Origin: an uncultured Elusimicrobia bacterium
GTDB lineage: Bacteria; Elusimicrobiota; Endomicrobiia; Endomicrobiales; Endomicrobiaceae
Direction of reading: 5' to 3'
NCBI GenBank assembly: GCA_947168325.1
Contig: CAMVLN010000002.1
Location: forward strand, 1-49,245
Length of the DNA: 49,245 nucleotides
Numbering within the stretch: position 1 is the first letter of the stretch; each line of letters starts with the position of its first letter. The translations under genes and the position numbers were made by a program. Under the pieces are notes generated by a model. It was not told where the DNA came from and did not search any database. It worked only from the letters and a program-made list of their open reading frames with translations. This document shows, piece after piece, positions 40,573 to 49,245 of the stretch.

Positions 40573-42183
40573 ATGAATAATACGGAGTTAGCAAAAGGAT
40601 TAATAAATAGTAATAAATTAAAAGAAGCAGAAAGCATATTATTGGGCTTGGAAGATAAGTATTCTGTGTTTGAATTGGCAAGGTTAAGACAAATACAAGG
40701 AAAAGATATAGAAGCTGAAAAATTATTTTTGAAAACACTTCAAATATCTCCAGAAATAAAAGGGCAAATAGAAAGTGATACAAACTTAGAGTTAGCAAGA
40801 ATCTATGCAAGGCAGAGAAAAGTAGATTTAGCTACTCAGATGTATTTGAAGGTAACAGATAGGATAAATAGTGAAAGGAACATATATAAAGAATTAGGAA
40901 ATTTATATATGCAAGTAAGGGATTATCCGAAAGCTAGAGATAGTTATAAAAGAGCATTATCAATTTTTCCAAAAGATATAGATGTAGCACTAAATTTGGG
41001 AATAGCATATAGAATGTTAGGGCAAGATGAAAAAGCAGAGGAATTGTTTAGTGCTTTGTTAAAAATAAAAGAAATAAGACAAGATAAGTTTATGTATAAC
41101 AAAGTATTAAATGAATATGAGATATTGTTAAAGAGAGAATATTTGGAGTCTCATCCTAGCCAAATAATGAATACAATAACAAACAGATGTAATATAGGAT
41201 GCAGATCATGTGATATATGGAAAGATAGCAATTGGCAACAGAATGAAAAAAGAATGAAAGAAGTAGTGGATTTGTTCCCATATTTGGAGCAAGCATCATG
41301 GTTAGGAGGAGAAGCTTTTTTGTACAAAGGTTTTGAAGATATATTAGAAGAAGGGTTTAAATATAAAAATATGGAGCAAACGATACTAACAAATGGGTTG
41401 TTGTTGACAAAAAATAGTTTAGAGAAGTTGTTAAAAGAGAAAGTTGTATTGTGGATATCGATAGATGCAGGTAAAAAAGAGACCTATGAGTATTTAAGAA
41501 GAGGTGCAAGTTGGAATAAACTTTGTAAGAATTTAGAGATGATAAAAGAAGCAAAAGAGTCAAGAAAGAGCAGTGGAAACAAAGTAAATATGAAGACTTT
41601 GTACAATGCAGTAATAAGTAAGAGTAATTATACCGAGATGATGGAAATGTTAGAAATGGCGAAGAAATATTCTTTTGATAGAATAAGATTTCAACCAATA
41701 TTTGGGACAGGAGAAGAAAATATATTTTTAAACAAAGATTTGAAAGCAATCAAATATATATATGATTTATTAGATTTGTTAAAAGCAAGAGCAGAAGAAT
41801 ACGAAATAGAAGTAATATTTGACTCTTTATTTCCAACAAAAGAGCATCCGATATATAGAGATTTAAATATGAAGTATGTGGAAAATAATAATTATTCGTT
41901 GAGAAAGACAGCAAGAAAAGTAGTAAGTTGTATGTCTCCATGGAAGAAAGTGGTAATAGATAGTAAAGGGACGATGAGAATGTGTATAAATAGTAACGAT
42001 TATTTAGGCGACAGTGAAAAAGAAACGATAAAAAATTTTTGGAACAATGAAGGAATGCAAACATACAGAAGATGTTTTGGCAAGCTAATGGGATGTTCAG
42101 GAAAATATTACAAGATGAGTTTTAGTGGGCCTGAAGATGTTCTTGATGATGTTGATACTGATATTGATGTAGCAGAATGTTAG
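40573..42183 (+). CDS. TPR-repeat radical SAM protein with SPASM-like C-terminal domain
   Basis: N-terminal TPR-like repeats (EKLFLKTLQISPE, DSYKRALSIFPKDIDVALNLGIAYRMLG); CNIGCRSCDIW CxxxCxxC; C-terminal SCMSPWKKVVIDSKGTMRMC...CFGKLMGC; SD gggggaa. Confidence 0.9.
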   Translation: MNNTELAKGLINSNKLKEAESILLGLEDKYSVFELARLRQIQGKDIEAEKLFLKTLQISPEIKGQIESDTNLELARIYARQRKVDLATQMYLKVTDRINSERNIYKELGNLYMQVRDYPKARDSYKRALSIFPKDIDVALNLGIAYRMLGQDEKAEELFSALLKIKEIRQDKFMYNKVLNEYEILLKREYLESHPSQIMNTITNRCNIGCRSCDIWKDSNWQQNEKRMKEVVDLFPYLEQASWLGGEAFLYKGFEDILEEGFKYKNMEQTILTNGLLLTKNSLEKLLKEKVVLWISIDAGKKETYEYLRRGASWNKLCKNLEMIKEAKESRKSSGNKVNMKTLYNAVISKSNYTEMMEMLEMAKKYSFDRIRFQPIFGTGEENIFLNKDLKAIKYIYDLLDLLKARAEEYEIEVIFDSLFPTKEHPIYRDLNMKYVENNNYSLRKTARKVVSCMSPWKKVVIDSKGTMRMCINSNDYLGDSEKETIKNFWNNEGMQTYRRCFGKLMGCSGKYYKMSFSGPEDVLDDVDTDIDVAEC

Positions 42184-42989
42184 TAGTTAGAAATATTTGC
42201 TGGTTAGAGTTTCATCTAACGAGTCTGATGTTGTAGGATTTTGTTAGTTTTTTAAATTACTTGTGAGTTGTTTTAGGAAGTTTTATAATTTTTTTTAAAG
42301 TGTGTTTTAAAGTGCAGTGTTTTAAAAAAAATTCTCTTTGAGAAGTTCTGTGTTTGGTTAAAGTCTTTTTAGTGTTTTTATTTTTATAAAGTATTATCAG
42401 TTAGGATCTTTTTATGAAAAAGAATTGATTGGTTTGCTTTATGAGTTATAAGTTTCTCTTTTTTCCCTTTTTTAAAAAGAAAATGCTTGTGTTTAGATGT
42501 ATTTAAAAATAACAAACAGAACAGTGTAATATAGAAACAGTTTAAAGTATTTTTATGTTTGTAAATATATAAATGTGCAATTATATTCAGTTTCAACAAA
42601 TAAAATAATTCATCTTATGTTATAGATTTCTTAAGTATTCAAACTACTATTATTTTTTGTGAGTAACTTTGTGGAAAATATAGAAAAATTATGCTTGATA
42701 ATTAATGGTTTTGTAGTTCTGTAGAAGGAACTAAATAAAAAGTTTCTTGCTTTATAAAAAATATAGTAAGATGATTATTGTTTTTTCTTTACACATGCAC
42801 TTTAGTTTGTGATGAAATTATAATGACAGAACATTGTACAAGAGAAACTTTTCTTTTACATATAAATTCTTTTAATTCTATAATGTAATATTAATTCGTT
42901 TATATTAGCCTTTCGTCCTTTTTTAGTTTATAAAAAGTTTATTTTTGTTTTTGTTGCTGATTCCTTTTTTATTTGATAAAATGGGCACA

Positions 42990-43466
42990 ATGAAGCTTTG
43001 TATTAAGAAAATTTTACAGAAAAACAACATTGCATATCTAAAGTTTATAGATAAGAAAAATTCTTCTGTAGCAGAAAAATTTAAAAATATTCCTTGTCAA
43101 GAAAGGGCAGTTTTACTACCACATTGTATGAGGAATAGCAAACAATGTAAAGCACTAGATGAAGGAACTTTTTATAGTTGTGCTAAGTGTGGTTGCTGTA
43201 AAATAGCACAAATACAAAAACTTGCAGAAGAACTTGGTTATCGAAAAGTTTATATAATGAAAGGTGGAAAAGCAATACATAATATTTTAGTTGAACAAAA
43301 AATAAAGGCAGTTGTTGCTGTTGCTTGTCACTTTGAGGGTGTGCAGGGTATAAAAATGACAGACAGTTTAAAAGTGATAGCACAATTTATACCGTTGCTT
43401 AAAGATGGTTGTTATAATACAGATGTTGATGTTAATGATGTTGAAAAAATAATGAATATAATTTAG
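42990..43466 (+). CDS. DUF116 family protein
   Basis: LLPHCMRNSKQCKALDEGTFYSCAKCGCCKIAQIQKLAEELGYRKVYIMKGGKAIHNILVEQKIKAVVAVACHFEGVQG...KDGCYNTDVDVNDV. Confidence 0.8.
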   Translation: MKLCIKKILQKNNIAYLKFIDKKNSSVAEKFKNIPCQERAVLLPHCMRNSKQCKALDEGTFYSCAKCGCCKIAQIQKLAEELGYRKVYIMKGGKAIHNILVEQKIKAVVAVACHFEGVQGIKMTDSLKVIAQFIPLLKDGCYNTDVDVNDVEKIMNII

Positions 43467-43629
43467 CAGAATTTTTGAGAGTTTATTGTAAAAAACACTT
43501 TATGCTTTTTAAGTTTATAATTTATGATATAGAATGTTAAAGGTACAAATTTTTCTGTTGTATTATAAATTTTATACAAAGTAAGAAAGTTTTTATATAT
43601 TATATTTTTATACTAAATTGGAGTTGTCA

Positions 43630-45282
43630 GTGGATAAATTAAAATTTACAGAATTAAATTTAAGTCAAGAAATATTAAAAGCGGTGACTGATATGGGTTT
43701 TGAGGAAGCAAGTCCTATACAATCGCTTGCAATACCAAAAATGATAGAAGGTGTAGATATTATAGGACAAGCACAAACAGGGACTGGAAAAACTGCAGCA
43801 TTCGGTATTCCTATTCTTGAAAAAATTTCGCCAAAAGAAAAAAAAGTTCAAGCTCTTATTATGTGCCCTACAAGAGAATTAGCAATACAAGTTGCAGAAG
43901 AGTTAAAATCTTTGTCAAAATATAAAAAAGGAATAAATATTGTTCCCGTTTATGGTGGGCAACCGATAGGTAGACAAATGCTTGCACTTAATAAAGGTGC
44001 ACACATTGTTATTGGCACACCGGGAAGAATAATTGATCATATAGAAAGGAAAACAATAAAATTAGATAACACAAGAATTGTTGTTTTAGATGAAGCAGAT
44101 GAGATGCTTGATATGGGTTTTAGAGATGATATAGAACTAATACTTGGCTCGTTGCCACAACAAAAGCAAACAGCATTTTTTTCTGCAACAATGCCAAGAG
44201 AATTTTTATCTTTAACAAGAAAATATCAAAAAAGTCCAATAAATATAAAAGTTGTTCACGAAAAACTTACAGTTCCACAAATAGAGCAATTGTACTGTGA
44301 AGTTAGAGAACATCAAAAACTTGAAGCTCTTGCAAGATGTATAGATATGGCAGATGCAAAACTTTCGTTAGTATTTTGTAATACTAAAAGAAGGGTGGAT
44401 GAAGTAACAGCACAACTACAAGTTAGAGGATATTCTGCAGATGCTATTCATGGGGATATGACTCAAACTCAAAGAGATAGAGTTATGGACAAGTTTAGAA
44501 ATTGCAAAATAGAAATTCTTGTTGCCACAGATGTTGCAGCAAGGGGTATAGATGTTGATGATGTTGAGGCTGTTTTTAATTTTGATATTCCACAAGATAT
44601 AGAATCTTATGTTCACAGAATAGGTAGAACAGGCAGGGCAGGAAGAACGGGTAAAGCATATAGTTTTGTGGCTGGTAAAGATATTTATAAAATTAGAGAT
44701 ATCCAAAGATATACAAAAGTTAATATAACTAGAATGCCGGTTCCTTCTCTTGCAGATGTTGAAAATATTAAAATATCTTCGTTTATGGAAAAACTTAAAG
44801 AAACTTTAAAGAAGAATACTTTTGAAAAGTATGTTTCAAAAATAGAATCTTTAATAACAGATAATACTACATCTGTAGATGTTGCAGCAGCATTGTTTGA
44901 AATGATGTTACAAGTAGAAAATCCTGAAAAACACGAAGATATAGATATGAATGTAAATTATCATAAAAGAGACTTTTTTAGAGATAAAAATTTAAAACAG
45001 AAAAATTCAAGAAACAATAGAAACAGACATGGATTAGAAACAGGAATGGCTAGACTTTTCATAAATATAGGTAAAAATAAAAATGTTAGAGCTGGTGACT
45101 TTGTTGGTGCAATAGCAGGTGAAGCACAAATGAATGGCGATTTAGTTGGAGCAATAAATATATTTGATAAGTATACTTTTGTTGATGTTCCAAAAGAATA
45201 TGAACAAAAAGTAATAGATGCTTTAAATAATAGTAATATAAAAGGTAACAAAGTAAAAGTAGAAAAAGCTCAAAGTAGATAA
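43630..45282 (+). CDS. deaD: DEAD-box ATP-dependent RNA helicase with DbpA-type RNA-binding C-terminus
   Basis: AQTGTGKTAAF, PTRELAIQV, VLDEADEMLDMGF, SATMP, HRIGRTGRAGRTG; C-terminal ARLFINIGKNKNVRAGDFVGAIAGEA. GTG start at 43630 with GGAG upstream preferred. Confidence 0.93.
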   Translation: MDKLKFTELNLSQEILKAVTDMGFEEASPIQSLAIPKMIEGVDIIGQAQTGTGKTAAFGIPILEKISPKEKKVQALIMCPTRELAIQVAEELKSLSKYKKGINIVPVYGGQPIGRQMLALNKGAHIVIGTPGRIIDHIERKTIKLDNTRIVVLDEADEMLDMGFRDDIELILGSLPQQKQTAFFSATMPREFLSLTRKYQKSPINIKVVHEKLTVPQIEQLYCEVREHQKLEALARCIDMADAKLSLVFCNTKRRVDEVTAQLQVRGYSADAIHGDMTQTQRDRVMDKFRNCKIEILVATDVAARGIDVDDVEAVFNFDIPQDIESYVHRIGRTGRAGRTGKAYSFVAGKDIYKIRDIQRYTKVNITRMPVPSLADVENIKISSFMEKLKETLKKNTFEKYVSKIESLITDNTTSVDVAAALFEMMLQVENPEKHEDIDMNVNYHKRDFFRDKNLKQKNSRNNRNRHGLETGMARLFINIGKNKNVRAGDFVGAIAGEAQMNGDLVGAINIFDKYTFVDVPKEYEQKVIDALNNSNIKGNKVKVEKAQSR

Positions 45283-45476
45283 GGGTATCAATGATATTTT
45301 TTATACAAAAGTGGAAGATTAAAAAATTGTTTAAAAAGTTGAATTGTAGTATAAAAAGTTAAAACAATTTTATAGTTGAAGCAGTTTAATGAATAAGGTA
45401 GTTAATCATATTTCATCATTGATTAAATTTATTATAGTATATAGGCTAAAAGTTGCGAACCAGTTTTGGAGGTATT

Positions 45477-45707
45477 ATGCCATTGTTTGAGTTTGTTTGT
45501 AAAAAATGTGGAAATAAATTTGAAAAAATAGTTTTTTCAATAAATAACGAAGAAATAAAATGTCCTAGTTGTAATAGTAAAGAATTAGAAAAACAATTTT
45601 CTACTTTTTCTTCAGCTTCTTCAAATAGTAGTTGCTCGAATAAAGGGTCTAGCGACTGCATTTCTAAACAACAAAATCATTGTTGTAATGGTTGTTGTCA
45701 TCATTAA
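45477..45707 (+). CDS. FmdB family zinc-ribbon protein with Cys/His-rich tail
   Basis: MPLFEFVCKKCGNKFEKIV...IKCPSCNSKELEKQFSTFSSAS then CSNKGSSDCISKQQNHCCNGCCHH; GGAGGT SD. Confidence 0.85.
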   Translation: MPLFEFVCKKCGNKFEKIVFSINNEEIKCPSCNSKELEKQFSTFSSASSNSSCSNKGSSDCISKQQNHCCNGCCHH

Positions 45708-45854
45708 TAAAATTTTATATTTGTTATCTAAACAAAATTGTATTAAACAACAAGTATGAATTCAAGTTGCTAATGCAACTGGGAATGTAGATTGCTTTTT
45801 AAAAATTTTTTAGATGGTAGCTATACTTATTCTTTTTTTGATTTTAAATAATAT

Positions 45855-46292
45855 TTATTTTTCAGGAATTAAAAATCCTCTATTAATATCTTCTTGGTAA
45901 ATAAAACTAACTTTTGCCATAACTTCTTCTTCACCAATAATTTCAGTAATATTATCTATTAATCTCTTAAGAGCTTCTTGATTATGGTAATAAATGTTAA
46001 TTTTATAGTTTTTTCTTACTTTAAATATATGTTTTAATATATTGTGGTCTGATTCGGCTAGAGAATGCCCTACTACATGAAATGTAAGAGTTTCGTTAAC
46101 TGGTAGATTACCTAACATTATTAATAGATTTTGGTAATCTTCTATTGTTGCATATCTGTGCCGTTGATTATGTTTTTTAAACACATTAAATTCAACATTA
46201 ATTTCTTCTTTGTCATTTAAACCTTTTCCTAAAATTAAAACATCCATATATATATGTAATATCCCCATTTTTTTAATACTGTTAATTCGCAT
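45855..46292 (-). pseudogene. AbiH-like C-terminal fragment (possible remnant of abortive-infection gene)
   Basis: TFHVVGHSLAESDHNILKHIFKVRKNYKINIYYHNQEALKRLIDNITEIIG resembles the AbiH C-terminal GHSL-x-SD-x2-IL region; N-terminal nucleotide-binding-like GNGFD segment absent. Confidence 0.6.
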
Positions 46293-46392
46293 TATTATAC
46301 CTTATTATTTAAAGTGGGACTAATTTTTTCTAAAAATTTTAGTATTAGAATGTATAAGATATGAAATAAAATAAAATTTTGGACTAAAAATT

Positions 46393-46431
46393 AAAGTGGT
46401 TGAAGCATATCTTATGCGGTTCAACCACTTT
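46393..46431. terminator. Strong terminator hairpin
   Basis: AAAGTGGTTGAA-GCATA-tct-TATGC-gg-TTCAACCACTTT followed by T-run on + strand; downstream of gdhA (-). Confidence 0.8.
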
Positions 46432-46472
46432 TTTTAAAATTCTTACAAAGTTGTTTTGTATTTTTTTATAAA

Positions 46473-46495
46473 ATCCCGATAAAAACTTTCGGGAA
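46473..46495. repeat. Short palindromic element tcccgataaaaactttcggga(atgaca)
   Basis: 6-bp GC-rich arms TCCCGA/TCGGGA in AT-rich intergenic DNA, resembling dispersed ATTCCC...GGGAAT-type palindromic repeats. Confidence 0.4.
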
Positions 46496-46656
46496 TGACA
46501 AAGAATAAAAATTTTTTATTTTTAGATTTTTTGTTTTAAAAAAAACTTATTATTTAGTTTTTCTCTTTTTCTTTTCTAAAAATCTAATTATTACATTTTC
46601 TTTCTATTCTTATTTCTTTATCCTTTCATACATCTTACTTTAATATTCCAAAGATT

Positions 46657-48006
<1,350 letters not shown>

Positions 48007-48070
48007 TTATATAAATTTTTTCATAAAAAAAGAATAATTCAAATTTGTGCTTTTTCTTAAAAGCATTGTT

Positions 48071-48202
48071 AGAAAGCATTCTTACTTTCTACAGAGCTTA
48101 AGGACTCTTTATATTTTACAAAAGCTCTGTTAAAAAAGAAACTTACTCTTTAGCCAGCCTATTAGAGTTTCCTCTCTTTTTGGAAAGCCCAATTTCAAAA
48201 AG
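48071..48202 (-). promoter_or_regulatory. Candidate structured leader upstream of gdhA
   Basis: Four consecutive inverted repeats: 48071-48090, 48091-48130, 48138-48171, 48176-48202, all 5' of gdhA on the minus strand. Confidence 0.5.
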
Positions 48203-48311
48203 CCCCTTTGCTTCCTTGAATTATTCAATTATTATATAAAATTTTTAAGTTTTATTAGAAAATATTCTACATCTTTGTTTTTTTAGTTGTCAATATACCA
48301 AACATCTAGCT

Positions 48312-49245
48312 TTAGTCGTATCTTAAAGCTTCAATTGGGGAAAGTTCAGAAGCTTTTTTTGCTGGCCATAATCCAAAAACTATACCAACAATAGCAGAAA
48401 ATCCTACTGACAAAACTATAGAAAATGTTGAAATAAAAGTAGTCCACCCTGCAACTTTTGAAATAATAACAGAAATACCTACACCTAAACTTACACCTAA
48501 TATTCCACCAAGCAATGATAACACTGAAGATTCTATTAAAAACTGTAACAATACTGCTATCTTTGTTGCACCTATAGCTTTTCTTAAACCAATTTCTCTA
48601 GTTCTTTCACTAACACTTACAAGCATTATATTCATAATACCTATACCACCAACTATTAATGAAATACCTGCTACTGCACCTAAAAGCATTGTCATGGTTT
48701 TTGTAGTAGATGTAAGCATTTTAATCATATCCGACATATTTCTTATTCTAAAAGCATCTGCTTGTTCAGCTGTAAGTTTATTTCTTTCAAGCATTGTTTT
48801 TAATAGATAAGTTTCTGTTTCTTCTAATTTTCCCTTTTGAACTTCTACAGCAACACTAGAAATATATTTTGTTCCAAGCAATCTTTTCATTGCAGTATTT
48901 AATGGAACTATTACAATATCATCTGCATCTCTATATCCTTGTGCACCTTTTACCGGTAATATTCCTATAACTCTAAATTTTTTTCTATTTATTTTTATAT
49001 ATTTACCAACTGGATTTTCGTTACCAAAAAGATTTTTTACAACAGTTGTTCCTATAACACAAACTTTTGACAGCTTCTCATTTTCAGATTTTGTAAAAAA
49101 TCGTCCATATTGTGGAACTGCATTTTGTAGATACTGATATACTGGGGTTGCCCCTGTAATAGATGTGTTCGTATTCTTGTTGCCATAAACTACTTGCACT
49201 GAACCACTAACATTAGGATCTATATTTTTTATTAACTCTGTATTT
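48312..49245 (-). CDS. MacB-like ABC transporter permease (5' truncated by window)
   Basis: VCVIGTTVVKNLFGNENPVGKYIKINRKKFRVIGIL, GGIGIMNIMLVSVSERTREIGLRKAIGATKIAVLLQFLIESSVLSLLGG; frame open to the window end. Confidence 0.93.
   Translation of the reverse strand, partial: NTELIKNIDPNVSGSVQVVYGNKNTNTSITGATPVYQYLQNAVPQYGRFFTKSENEKLSKVCVIGTTVVKNLFGNENPVGKYIKINRKKFRVIGILPVKGAQGYRDADDIVIVPLNTAMKRLLGTKYISSVAVEVQKGKLEETETYLLKTMLERNKLTAEQADAFRIRNMSDMIKMLTSTTKTMTMLLGAVAGISLIVGGIGIMNIMLVSVSERTREIGLRKAIGATKIAVLLQFLIESSVLSLLGGILGVSLGVGISVIISKVAGWTTFISTFSIVLSVGFSAIVGIVFGLWPAKKASELSPIEALRYD

Noticed and set aside
40571-42064. Minus-strand ORFs (40571-40810, 41357-41749, 41750-42064) opposite the radical SAM gene
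   Set aside because: Low-complexity Leu/Ser/Tyr-rich translations expected from antisense of a purine-rich gene; no family motifs.
42300-42375. Possible second short peptide LKKILFEKFCVWLKSF* downstream of the radical SAM gene
   Set aside because: Has a VWLK string but no start codon with SD and no KP...G(L/F)(D/E) pattern; likely coincidental.

Overview
AT-rich, gene-dense bacterial chromosome segment. Gene content and protein character suggest an Elusimicrobiota/Endomicrobium-like genome, but this is an inference and was not tested. About 36 protein genes and one tRNA are recognisable. The left two thirds is mostly core housekeeping: uvrC 3' end, ftsK, lolA, a rodZ-like gene, rimO, pgsA, an MBL hydrolase, xerD/C, glmS, two tandem Aas-like acyltransferase/adenylation genes, gmk, an rpoZ-like gene, coaC and coaB as separate ORFs, family 4 UDG, and priA. 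Next come a two-gene restriction-modification module, SPFH/NfeD, lepB, a Re-citrate-synthase-like gene, nth, tRNA-Leu(GAG), secG, comM, mrdA, rodA, a spore-photoproduct-lyase-like radical SAM gene, a TPR lipoprotein and valS. The most interesting locus is 40.3-42.2 kb. An unannotated 35-codon ORF with a PqqA-like sequence (VWIKPKLMKIKTGLDSAITATDMSY) and a good ribosome-binding site lies 44 nt upstream of a TPR/radical SAM/SPASM-like protein, with no pqqB-E genes beside it. I read this as a candidate unrecognised RiPP system. Other points of interest are a duplicated RodZ C-terminal domain, a UvrC without the (HhH)2 tail, a degenerate adenylation domain in an MFS-PlsC-AMP-ligase fusion, a coaC/coaB pair separated by one in-frame stop, a nuclease-methylase fusion with HsdS, an AbiH C-terminal remnant, and a multi-hairpin leader upstream of gdhA.
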